This document shows, piece after piece, positions 26,012 through 34,461 of a stretch of DNA of 51,838 bases. Below the pieces are notes generated by a model, which worked only from the letters and a program-made list of their open reading frames with translations, ran no database searches and was not told the origin of the DNA. A program made the position numbers and the translations under genes. This DNA is from Bacteroidota bacterium (lineage in GTDB: Bacteria > Bacteroidota > Bacteroidia > Bacteroidales > B18-G4), in NCBI GenBank assembly GCA_013202965.1, contig JABMQZ010000119.1, forward strand, positions 1 through 51,838. The letters run 5' to 3'. Position 1 is the stretch's first letter. The number at the start of each line of letters is the position of its first letter.

Positions 26012-29000
26012 ATGAGAAAATTATTATTTGTTTTGTTTATCACGCTGTTTGCAGCCTGGAATGCTTTCGCTTATGATGGCTATGAGGTTTCATTCAGCCA
26101 ACAATCTGATTCATACCAGCTTGAATTTACTCCTGGAGATGTATTTGTTTCCGAACTAACTATCGATGGGCAAACCTATTCTGTTATTATGTTCGAAGGG
26201 AGCATTCTGACAAACAAAGCAGGCTTTGCCGAACTGCCATTCATTCATTCAGCGGTCATGCTGGAAGCGGATAATAATGTTGATCTGCAGGTCACCGGTG
26301 GTGATTATGAAGATATTCAGCTCACTTATCCTTTGCTTCCTTCACGCGGGGTGATCTACCGTGACCAGGATCCATCCACCATCCCTTATGTGATCGATCC
26401 GAAATCATTGACAAACTCATGGTATCCCGGCGATCTGGCAACAAGCACAGATCCGTATATCCTTCGGGATGTAAGAGGGACAAATGTTTATGTGTACCCC
26501 TTCCAGTATAATGCACAGCAAAACATTCTTAGGGTGTACAAAACTGTGAATGTTTCACTTGTGAACAATAATACTGCAACGGTCAATCCATTGGTTGAGC
26601 ATTCCACAATTGTATATGAAATGGATGCCATTTATGCTTCTGTTTTTATTAACTATCAAGAGAATAGGGATGACCTGACCATTGGTGAAATGGGCGATAT
26701 CCTTGTGATCTGTACCGACCGTGATGAAACAGCCATGGATCCTTATATCCAGTGGAAAAAGGAAAAAGGGTACAATGTAACAAAGGAAGTAGTTGCTACA
26801 GGCACAAACATTGTAGCCAATGTACAGGCTGCCTACGCTGCAAACAACAATCTTCTTTATGTGCAGCTTGTGGGCGATTGGGCAGATATCAAATGTAATA
26901 CGCTCGGAGGAGGAAGCCCACCGATGGATCCCCAGGTAGGCTGTGTCGTTGGAGGCGATGATGTGCCCGATATCTGTGTAGGACGTTTTTCAGCAGAGAA
27001 TCCTGCGCATGTGACCACACAGGTTGACAAAGTGATCACTTTTGAGAAACTTCCTGATATGGGCGCCGACTGGTACAATACTGCTACAGGTATCGCTTCC
27101 AACCAGGGACCGGGCGATGATGGTGAAGATGATAATGAACACCTGGATGTGATCTTCAATGATAAACTGGATCCATTCACCTATGAGACTTTTAATCCTA
27201 TTTATGATCCTACAGGTAGTATCAGCGATGTTAATGCTGCCGTGAACGGTGGAACCTCTGTGATCAATTATTGCGGCCATGGCTCTCCCACTTCCTGGGG
27301 ATCAACCGGGTTTAGCAATAATAACGTGGCCTCACTAACCAATGGCGACATGACACCATGGATTGTTTCCGTTGCTTGTAACAATGGTGACTTCCATACA
27401 GGAACCTGTTTTGCCGAAGCATGGCAACGCAAGGATGGCGGTGGCTCAGTGATGTTCCTCGGGGCATCCATCAGCCAGCCATGGGATCCTCCAATGCGCG
27501 GGCAGGACTATTTTGCCGATATGTTTACAGGAGGCTATGATTATTCTGCCCATGCCGGACAAAATGGAATTAGCACTACCGAAGGCAGAACAACTCTGGG
27601 TGCAATCATATTTAACGGCCTGGTGCTGATGACAACAGAATCCGGTGGTTCGTCCGACTGGGAAACAGCCAAAACATGGAACCTTTTCGGAGATGCTTCA
27701 ATGCAGGCCAGGTCAGATGTTCCTGCAGAACTGACCCTCTCAACCAATGTTGTGATGGTGGGTATCCCATATGCCACGATGCTTACTGCCGGAGGCGCGC
27801 CTGTTGAAGGCGCCATGGTCACACTGAGCCAGGATGGAAACTATTTTACCGGCATTACTGATGCATCGGGGAACGTTTCCATTGTACACACTCTTATTCC
27901 GGGAGATGCACTTCTTGTAGTGACCGCCTTCAATACTGAAACCATTTATGAAACTGTTTCGGTAATTCCTTCCAGTGGTGCTTATGTGATCTATGCCAGC
28001 CACACCATTAATGATAATGCGGGCAATGCAAATGGCCTTCTCGACTATGGAGAATCTGTCATGTTCAGCATTTCGTTGACCAATGTTGGCTCAGAAGATG
28101 CAAACAATGTTGAGGTGATCCTTTCTACAGATGATGATTATATCACCATCACAGACGGAAACGAAAACTACGGGACCATTCCTGCAGGAGAAACAATAGA
28201 GGTCGTAGATGGATTTGCCCTTGATGTTTCGGAAAATATCCCGGACGAACATAATATTGTATTCAATCTCGAATCAACAGGAGAGGATACCTGGAACAGT
28301 TCATTCTCAGATATGGGACATGCGCCTGTGTTGAACATTGGCGCTTATGCCATTGCTGATCCCGCTGGCAATGGCAATGGTAAACTTGATCCTGGTGAAA
28401 CCGTGGACCTGACCATTACTGTGAACAATGAGGGATCTTCTGATGCCGTTGGCGTTGAGGGCCTTTTGTCATCCACGAGTGAATTTATTGAGATTGCAAC
28501 TTCCTCCATGGTATACGGCCCGATTGCCGCCGGTGGATCATCTGAGCAAACTTATACAGTGACTGCGGACTCAGAAACACCTGCTGGCCACTCAGCTCCA
28601 TTTAGCATGGACATAAGCGCCGACCTTGGTGTGAGCGGTTCGGGAGAATTCTTTATCATAGTAGGACAAATACCGGTCCTGGTGATCGATATGGATGGGA
28701 ATAATAATTCCGCAAATGAAATGATGACCTGTCTCGATAACCTTAGCGTGGGTGCTGAGCTGGTTGAAGGCTGGCCGGATGAGTTGAGTTTGTATTCATC
28801 AATATTTGTCTGCTTAGGCATTTATCCTAATAATCATGTACTTGATGCGGCTGAAGGGCAGGAACTTGCTGACTTCCTGAACGAGAACGGAAATGTGTAT
28901 ATGGAAGGTGGCGACACCTGGTTCTACGACCAGGGAACCCCTGTTCACGGCATGTTTAACATCAATGGTGTTGAAGATGGTAGTGGTGACCTGGGTACTA

Positions 29001-29563
29001 TCCTTGGACAGCCAGGCACCTTTGCCGATGGCCTGAGCTATACTTATAACGGGGAGAACAGCTATATTGATCATATTGCTCCGACCGGTGATGCTTTTAC
29101 GATTTTCCAGAACCAGTCCCCTTCGTATAACAATACCATTGCTTATGATGAGGGAACTTATCGTACAATTGGTTCTTCATATGAATTTGGTGGCTTGACC
29201 GATGGTGATGCCACAAAGGATTTCCTGATGCACCTGTATCTTGATTTCTTCGGTATTGAGAGTGTTTGGGTTAGCGTTTCGGAAACGACTGCAGCTGCGG
29301 TAGAATTCGGGCAGGCATATCCAAACCCCTTCACCGGTGAAACCAATATAAGCTTCTCGCTGAGTGAAGAAATGAATATCAGCCTCGATGTCTACAATAT
29401 GAACGGGCAAAAAGTGGCGACTCTTGGAAACAACAACTATACAGCCGGCACACATATTCTGAAATGGAATGCCAGGGCTGATGGAGCTTCCGAAGGAATA
29501 TATTTCTTCAGGATGCTCACTGAAAATGAGGTGATCACAAGAAAAGTGATACTGATGCACTAA
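26012..29563 (+). CDS. Gingipain-type C25 cysteine peptidase with T9SS domain (second copy)
   Basis: A 1183-residue paralogue of the preceding protein. A signal peptide ends near NAFA (20). The C25 domain has the canonical His423 (INYCGHGSPTSWG) and Cys456 (VSVACNNGDFHTGTCFAEAW), again 33 residues apart. Downstream it has the same order as its neighbour: NGNGKLDPGETVDL beta domains, a module around NVYMEGGDTWFYDQGTPVH, and a T9SS type A domain beginning FGQAYPNPFTGETNISF. It should be exported by the type IX system and probably contributes extracellular proteolysis or processing of other T9SS cargo. A strong terminator follows, so the two peptidase genes form a unit. Confidence 0.92.
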   Translation: MRKLLFVLFITLFAAWNAFAYDGYEVSFSQQSDSYQLEFTPGDVFVSELTIDGQTYSVIMFEGSILTNKAGFAELPFIHSAVMLEADNNVDLQVTGGDYEDIQLTYPLLPSRGVIYRDQDPSTIPYVIDPKSLTNSWYPGDLATSTDPYILRDVRGTNVYVYPFQYNAQQNILRVYKTVNVSLVNNNTATVNPLVEHSTIVYEMDAIYASVFINYQENRDDLTIGEMGDILVICTDRDETAMDPYIQWKKEKGYNVTKEVVATGTNIVANVQAAYAANNNLLYVQLVGDWADIKCNTLGGGSPPMDPQVGCVVGGDDVPDICVGRFSAENPAHVTTQVDKVITFEKLPDMGADWYNTATGIASNQGPGDDGEDDNEHLDVIFNDKLDPFTYETFNPIYDPTGSISDVNAAVNGGTSVINYCGHGSPTSWGSTGFSNNNVASLTNGDMTPWIVSVACNNGDFHTGTCFAEAWQRKDGGGSVMFLGASISQPWDPPMRGQDYFADMFTGGYDYSAHAGQNGISTTEGRTTLGAIIFNGLVLMTTESGGSSDWETAKTWNLFGDASMQARSDVPAELTLSTNVVMVGIPYATMLTAGGAPVEGAMVTLSQDGNYFTGITDASGNVSIVHTLIPGDALLVVTAFNTETIYETVSVIPSSGAYVIYASHTINDNAGNANGLLDYGESVMFSISLTNVGSEDANNVEVILSTDDDYITITDGNENYGTIPAGETIEVVDGFALDVSENIPDEHNIVFNLESTGEDTWNSSFSDMGHAPVLNIGAYAIADPAGNGNGKLDPGETVDLTITVNNEGSSDAVGVEGLLSSTSEFIEIATSSMVYGPIAAGGSSEQTYTVTADSETPAGHSAPFSMDISADLGVSGSGEFFIIVGQIPVLVIDMDGNNNSANEMMTCLDNLSVGAELVEGWPDELSLYSSIFVCLGIYPNNHVLDAAEGQELADFLNENGNVYMEGGDTWFYDQGTPVHGMFNINGVEDGSGDLGTILGQPGTFADGLSYTYNGENSYIDHIAPTGDAFTIFQNQSPSYNNTIAYDEGTYRTIGSSYEFGGLTDGDATKDFLMHLYLDFFGIESVWVSVSETTAAAVEFGQAYPNPFTGETNISFSLSEEMNISLDVYNMNGQKVATLGNNNYTAGTHILKWNARADGASEGIYFFRMLTENEVITRKVILMH

Positions 29564-29583
29564 AAATAAGAAACTGAAACGAT

Positions 29584-29616
29584 AAGGGAACCTTTTAAAA
29601 AAGGGTTCCCTTTTTT
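29584..29616 (+). terminator. Rho-independent terminator after the C25 pair
   Basis: AAGGGAACC / GGTTCCCTT stem with an A-rich loop and a T run. It may work in both directions because the A run mirrors the T run. Confidence 0.85.
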
Positions 29617-29658
29617 GATATCAGATATCAGAAATCAGAAGTTTGAAATCAGAAGTAG
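29617..29658. repeat. Heptamer array G: GATATCA/GAAATCA units
   Basis: Six 7-bp words: GATATCA, GATATCA, GAAATCA, GAAGTTT, GAAATCA and GAAGTAG. It covers the stop and last codons of the minus-strand GT87-type gene. Confidence 0.75.
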
Positions 29659-30862
29659 TTGCATGAAGGGAAGGGGAAAATATACGCCAATTTGCAAATA
29701 CAGTAACCAGCAATCCGATTGTTCCCCAGGTATATACCGACATCCCCCAGAGTATATTGAACAGCTCCCTGCCAAGGAGGTCGTAGATGTTCCCGCCTAT
29801 CAATATGCAGCTCAGAATGAACAGTACTTTAAAGTATAAATTAAGTTCCCTGTATTTAAAGAGCAGGTAAGCGATCAGGGGCAAAGTAAAGATGAAAGCA
29901 TTATTGCTGGTGAAGGCGAGGAGGGGAATGAAAGATATCAGGATGATAAATATGCGGGCGGGGGCATCTGCCACTTTCTTTTTAAATAAAAACCAAAAGA
30001 TCAATGTGCCAAGCAGGCCAAGAACAAGAAGCTGATAGATATACCTTCCTGTTTCATTCATTTCCAGAAAGCCAACTGGCGTAAATCTCGCAACAACAGA
30101 AAAGAGGGTATGATTGCCTTCTGCCAGCAGCCCCTGCTTGTCTGCCATCTCGATACCCAGTTCCCTGATCCAGGAAGCATACAGATCCATAAATCCTGTG
30201 ATATCAGGATAAAAGGCAAAAGGAAGAATGAACAGGAGGATGGTGAAGCCTGCAAAATACATGCTTTCCTTAAACTTTCGCAACACCAGCAAGAAAGGGA
30301 TAAAGATCAGTGCAAAAGGTTTGATAAAGATGCTGGACGCCATTAATACTCCGAACCCGGCTGATTGTCTGGCAAGAAAACACCTGAGTGCATATATGTA
30401 GGCTCCCAGCAGTAATAAATTTACCTGGCCCAGGTGCAATTCCCTGAAAAAGTGCGTCCCTGCAATAGCTGTTGCAAGCATCAGGCTTCCCGTGATCCGG
30501 GAATTCATCTCTGCTTTTCCGGTGAAGATCACCTTCATATTGTAGAGAATGGATCCAAAAATAAAAGTAAGGAAAGCCCAGTACAGAAATTTGGAAACAG
30601 TGAAGCCGGGCAGGATAAGGGGAATGAAGAACATAGCGGCAGGGGGAGAATACTTATACACATAATGTTCGTAGGGATCATCCTCCACCGCCCTGTACAG
30701 ATCTTCACCACTCACCATACGCAAAGCGGTTTTCTGATATACTTCAAGATCCCGCATCCGGAAATTATCATTGATAAGTTCAGCGGCCAGACTTCCCATG
30801 CTGACCAATAACAGAAATAGGATCCATTTATAATTTGAACTGAAAAATGTTTTAAATCTCAT
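29621..30862 (-). CDS. GT87-type (DUF2029) polyprenyl-phosphate mannosyltransferase-like membrane protein
   Basis: A 413-residue protein with about ten membrane segments. The first periplasmic loop has MRDLEVYQKTALRMVSGEDLYR and YVYKYSPPAAMFF, the acidic and proline-containing signature of the DUF2029/GT87 family. Its best-known members use polyprenyl-phosphate mannose in actinobacteria. The Bacteroidota members probably decorate envelope glycans, but the acceptor is unknown. The last about a dozen residues (SDFKLLISDI) are encoded by heptamer array G, so the C-terminus appears to be formed by repeat DNA. It converges on the peptidase operon. Confidence 0.82.
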   Translation of the reverse strand: MRFKTFFSSNYKWILFLLLVSMGSLAAELINDNFRMRDLEVYQKTALRMVSGEDLYRAVEDDPYEHYVYKYSPPAAMFFIPLILPGFTVSKFLYWAFLTFIFGSILYNMKVIFTGKAEMNSRITGSLMLATAIAGTHFFRELHLGQVNLLLLGAYIYALRCFLARQSAGFGVLMASSIFIKPFALIFIPFLLVLRKFKESMYFAGFTILLFILPFAFYPDITGFMDLYASWIRELGIEMADKQGLLAEGNHTLFSVVARFTPVGFLEMNETGRYIYQLLVLGLLGTLIFWFLFKKKVADAPARIFIILISFIPLLAFTSNNAFIFTLPLIAYLLFKYRELNLYFKVLFILSCILIGGNIYDLLGRELFNILWGMSVYTWGTIGLLVTVFANWRIFSPSLHATTSDFKLLISDI

Positions 30863-30886
30863 TCGTAATTAGATTTAATATCCTTG

Positions 30887-30894
30887 TAAAGATA
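30887..30894 (-). promoter_or_regulatory. -7-like box for the GT87-type gene
   Basis: The minus strand reads TATCTTTA, 24 bp before the ATG at 30862; one mismatch to TAnnTTTG. Confidence 0.35.
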
Positions 30895-31049
30895 ATTATC
30901 CTTTAGTTTTGAAAAGGATAAATTTACTCCGTGTCATTTTCCTTGCAGCTTGCTGCGATATTCCTGCATAATTGCAAAACAAAAAACCAAATTTAAAAGG
31001 CCTCTTTATCAGCAGGCTACACTTCTCTTAATAATTTTTAACATTATTC

Positions 31050-31119
31050 TACGAAAATAATCGTAATAAAACTTGCTTCTACGACGTTTCTCGTATATAT
31101 TTGTACGAAACTTTTCGTA
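31050..31119 (+). promoter_or_regulatory. Three BlaI-type operators overlapping the blaI-like promoter
   Basis: Three 16-bp dyads share TACGA-N6-TCGTA: 31050-31065, 31080-31095 and 31104-31119. The last is the best (TACGAAA-CT-TTTCGTA). A -7 word TATATTTG lies between the second and third sites, so repressor binding would cover the promoter. This is the arrangement expected for BlaI/MecI autoregulation. Confidence 0.8.
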
Positions 31120-31132
31120 GATAATTTCAATT

Positions 31133-31519
31133 ATGTCAAAAGGAAAAATGAAACCCACCGAAGCAGAATTAGATATCCTTTCCATTTTATGGGAGCAGGG
31201 CCCAAGTTCGGTCAGGTATGTGAATGATAAGCTCAATTTGGCGAGGAGGGTAGGATATACCACCACCCTCAAACAACTTCAGATCATGCATGAGAAAGGG
31301 CTGGTGTCGAGGACCAGTGATGGGCGCACACATATTTATTCCGCCGAGGAAGGGAAAGAAAAAACCCAGAAACAACTGCTCGACCGCCTTCTTGATTCAG
31401 CTTTTGGCGGATCAGCTTCAAAGCTGGTAATGCAGGTACTGGGAAGCCATACATCAAGTTCCAGGGAACTGAATGAGATAAAGGCACTCATTAAAAAGCT
31501 GGAGGAGGATAAATTATGA
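31133..31519 (+). CDS. BlaI/MecI/CopY-family transcriptional repressor
   Basis: A 128-residue protein. The N-terminal winged helix (about 5-75) shows PTEAELDILSILWEQGPSSVRYVNDKL and YTTTLKQLQIMHEKGLV. The C-terminal dimerisation helices contain the region cleaved or inactivated on induction in BlaI-type systems (LVMQVLGS). Such repressors bind dyad operators as dimers and are inactivated through a membrane M56 metallopeptidase. Three matching dyads lie just upstream. The stop overlaps the start of the M56 gene by ATGA, so the two are translationally coupled. In Bacteroidota this pair often controls envelope-stress functions rather than a beta-lactamase. Confidence 0.92.
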   Translation: MSKGKMKPTEAELDILSILWEQGPSSVRYVNDKLNLARRVGYTTTLKQLQIMHEKGLVSRTSDGRTHIYSAEEGKEKTQKQLLDRLLDSAFGGSASKLVMQVLGSHTSSSRELNEIKALIKKLEEDKL

Positions 31520-32538
31520 ACATCATTGAAAACGTTTTTTCCGAACAATTTATATATGCCCTGGGCTGGACGCTGATTCATTCACTCTGGCAGGGAGCCC
31601 TCATCGGACTGCTCATTGCTATGGCAATGGTGTTGTTGCACAAGTATTCGGCAAAGCTTCGTTATTTCATTTATATTACATCATTGCTCGTGGTAGCAGG
31701 GCTGGCTGTAGTCACTTTCATCAGTTCATATGCTACTTTCCAATCATCAGATGCCAAAACCAATCTGCCAGCTACCACATCCGAAGTATTTTTTGATTCC
31801 GGGGAAAGTACCATGTCAATAACAGGACAAGCCAAAGAGCATGGTAGAATGAAGACCTTTTTAATAAGTACTGCAACTTACTGTCGTACTCATATTCCTC
31901 TCTTTGTCACCATTTGGCTTCTGGGAATGCTGGCTTTCATGCTCAGGTTTCTCGGGGGATATGCACTGGTCAGGCGTTATAAACATCATCGGACGATGCC
32001 TGTCAGAGGTGAATGGGAAAAAAGGTTTGCCAGTCTCGTTCAACGCAGTGGGATTACGCAAAAAGTACGTTTGCTTGAATCCGCTCTCATTAAGCTGCCA
32101 ATGGTCATAGGCTATTTGAAGCCGGTAGTGCTGCTCCCTCTGGGTGCCATTAACGGCGTTCCTGCGGAGCAGATGGAAGCCATACTTGCTCATGAATTGG
32201 CCCATATCCGGCGCAGGGATTACCTGATGAACCTTATACAATCATTATTGGAGGTCATCTTCTTTTATCACCCCGTAGTATGGTGGCTTTCAAACAATAT
32301 CAGGGTAGAAAGAGAAAATATATGTGATGATATTGCAATAACTTTAACCGGAAACACTATGGAATTCGCAAAAGCACTTACAAGCATCCAGGAAATCAAC
32401 CTGACAACCCCCGGTCTGGCAACCGGATTGAGTGGAAAAAACAAGAACAGCTTGCTGAACCGCATCAGACGAATTTCCGGGAAACCCAGGCTTCATTCAA
32501 GCTTTGCCGAAGGTTTTATCGCGGCAACAATCCTTTAA
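31516..32538 (+). CDS. M56 (BlaR1-type) membrane metallopeptidase, truncated by an in-frame TAA
   Basis: This part encodes 340 residues: N-terminal membrane helices (about 10-70), another near 130-150, and the M56 domain with the zinc motif HELAH (226-230) and the downstream glutamate region VERENICDD. It should sense a signal and trigger inactivation of the BlaI-like repressor encoded just upstream (ATGA overlap). The frame ends at TAA 32536-32538 in the middle of what should be the last membrane helix (EGFIAATIL, then ISLIGLSAAAMI beyond the stop). The same frame continues open to 33537. A nonsense mutation, sequencing error or readthrough are possible. Confidence 0.85.
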   Translation: MNIIENVFSEQFIYALGWTLIHSLWQGALIGLLIAMAMVLLHKYSAKLRYFIYITSLLVVAGLAVVTFISSYATFQSSDAKTNLPATTSEVFFDSGESTMSITGQAKEHGRMKTFLISTATYCRTHIPLFVTIWLLGMLAFMLRFLGGYALVRRYKHHRTMPVRGEWEKRFASLVQRSGITQKVRLLESALIKLPMVIGYLKPVVLLPLGAINGVPAEQMEAILAHELAHIRRRDYLMNLIQSLLEVIFFYHPVVWWLSNNIRVERENICDDIAITLTGNTMEFAKALTSIQEINLTTPGLATGLSGKNKNSLLNRIRRISGKPRLHSSFAEGFIAATIL

Positions 32539-33537
32539 ATTAGCCTCATCGGCCTTTCAGCGGCAGCCATGATCACATACCCTGTGGATAAACCAGCGGA
32601 AATGACCCTCAGCTTTGAAGAAACCAGCGATGCATTGCCAGGGTTTAGTTATTTTACCAATAAAAATTCCATTCCTGATACTACTGATAAAAAAGAGCGG
32701 AAAGTTCAGGAAGCGAAGTCTGAGAGATTGATCATTTATTACCCGGATACAAACGAGCTTTCAGAAGAGGAACTTGAAGATATCAGGGAGATAGAGGCTA
32801 TTGTTGAAGCAGAGCTTGAAGCTGTTGAAGCAGAACTTGAAGTTGAACTGAAGCATTTAAAGGCAATGGAAATATACGAAGATGTACTGAAAGATGCTCA
32901 ATACGACCGGGAGCGCTATGCAGTTGAAATGGCAAAGGCCATGGAAAAATACCAACATGCTATGAAGGAAATGCAGTTTAATTCCAATGCGGCAGCTAAC
33001 TGGACCTTACCACGTATGTATTTTGATGCAGACAGTAACATTTTCTACAGAGGAGACTCAATGGTTTGGAGCTTTGAATATCCTGATAGTATTTACCTGG
33101 TTGGTGATAGTCTTTACGAGTTTTATTTCCAGAACTGGGAAGAACAATTCCCTGACATGAAGGAACTGGATGTATTATTCGACAAGGAAAATGAGCTGAT
33201 GCTGATGGAGATAAAACTCATAGAGCTGGAAGGATTGTATGAGAATATGCCGGCGGAGCCTCAATTTTTAGCATTTGAGCCTGTACATATGCTTCACCAA
33301 CCTGGCTTTGGTGTATCTGACCGGGCCAGGAGGATCGTTACGGATGAACTGCACGAAGATGACCTCATTGAATACGGCCGTGAATACATGGTGCTTATTG
33401 ACAAGAAACAAATGCTTATCAATGGGGAGAAGCAGCCGCGCTCAGTATTCAAAAAATTCCGTCGCCTGGTCGATTCTATGGATGACCCATGGAAGTTTGA
33501 AGATGATGAAGCATTCAGGATGCATATTGGACGCTGA
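32539..33537 (+). pseudogene. C-terminal sensor half of the M56 gene, beyond the in-frame stop
   Basis: In frame with the preceding M56 sequence and open for 332 codons after its TAA. It begins with the second half of a membrane helix (ISLIGLSAAAMITYPVD), followed by an extracytoplasmic region rich in Glu and Ala that should form a coiled coil (from about EELEDIREIEAIVEAELEAV to MEKYQHAMKEMQ). A C-terminal part follows that includes ARRIVTDELHEDDLIEYG. In intact relatives this is the periplasmic sensor part of the M56 protein. An ATG at 32569 could start a free protein without a proper signal, which I consider unlikely to be functional. Confidence 0.65.
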
Positions 33538-33609
33538 CCTTCATCAATCTTTTAAGACAGCCTCTTTTTTATAATTTTTTATCGGTGAAAGAAATTATTA
33601 ATAGATTTT

Positions 33610-34449
33610 CTATTCATTCACTTCTATCTCAATTTCAATTGATGCTTGTTGTGGGAGGTTCAATAATTCCTGGATAGCTGGTTCCCAACTGTCTTTAAAT
33701 AGCACAGTACTTCCTTGGTAATCTGCACGGTTCACCATTCCTGTAGGAACTCCAACTGGTTCGTAGTAGTTAAATATTTCGTTGCCTGGGCCGGTTGTGA
33801 AGTTTGCATCATATGGTGCTGCGCCTGGTGTTGCAAGATCTCCTGCATGTATAGAAACCAGGATCAGCTTCCCTTCAAAGCTATGTTGCAGGAAATGTGC
33901 TTGCAAGGTAGCTTCAGGACAATTCACGCATATGTGTCCGGTAAATTCTTCAAGTAATACTTTCCTGATATTCTCATTTGCAATGCTATTGAAGATGTCT
34001 TGCTCAGAAACTTGAATGATCTCACGTGTATCATCATTGCTCAAAAATACAACGATAGAAATATTGTCAGTTTCCCACCCTTCCTCAATGGCGAATGGAA
34101 GTGCAATTGATAATATGGAATCAGTGCTTGGGTTTTCAATTAACTCAATGCCCCAGGTTCCTGTTAAGGAGCTTCTTAAAAGATGATTATGCTCATAATC
34201 CATCCAGTCGGGTGTAGGTCCTATGTTTGCCTCATCATTTTTCTGTGGAGAGATAATTCCGCTTTCAATAATGAAAACGTTTAAATTATATTTCCCTTCA
34301 AGGTTTTCAAGAAACTCAATTTGCAAATGAACTATGTTATCGCCACCACCGCTGATTTGTTTAAGGTATGGTTCTTCAATCTTGTCGCAGGCACCTAAAA
34401 TAAGTCCGATGACCGCCAGAATATATATCGCTTTTTTCATTTTCTTCAT
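33610..34449 (-). CDS. Omp28-related lipoprotein with reversed domain order
   Basis: A 279-residue protein with a lipoprotein signal (ILGAC, Cys21). Omp28 proteins normally carry a thioredoxin-like domain first and a beta domain second. Here the order is swapped. Residues about 38-150 correspond to the usual C-terminal domain (NVFIIESGIISPQKN, DYEHNHLLRSSLTGTWG). Residues about 160-279 correspond to the usual N-terminal domain (RKVLLEEFTGHICVNCPEA with its C-x-x-C pair, HAGDLATPGAAPYDANF, GVPTGMVNR). The protein ends at ASIEIEIEVNE, where relatives continue into the beta domain. This looks like a circular permutation. It is last in an operon with DUF6029 and TlpA genes. Confidence 0.85.
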   Translation of the reverse strand: MKKMKKAIYILAVIGLILGACDKIEEPYLKQISGGGDNIVHLQIEFLENLEGKYNLNVFIIESGIISPQKNDEANIGPTPDWMDYEHNHLLRSSLTGTWGIELIENPSTDSILSIALPFAIEEGWETDNISIVVFLSNDDTREIIQVSEQDIFNSIANENIRKVLLEEFTGHICVNCPEATLQAHFLQHSFEGKLILVSIHAGDLATPGAAPYDANFTTGPGNEIFNYYEPVGVPTGMVNRADYQGSTVLFKDSWEPAIQELLNLPQQASIEIEIEVNE

Positions 34450-34461
34450 GATATAGGTTTA

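Noticed and set aside
32569-33537. Independent 322-residue gene after the M56 sequence
   Set aside because: It is in the same frame as the M56 gene, has no signal of its own, and its first residues complete the interrupted helix.
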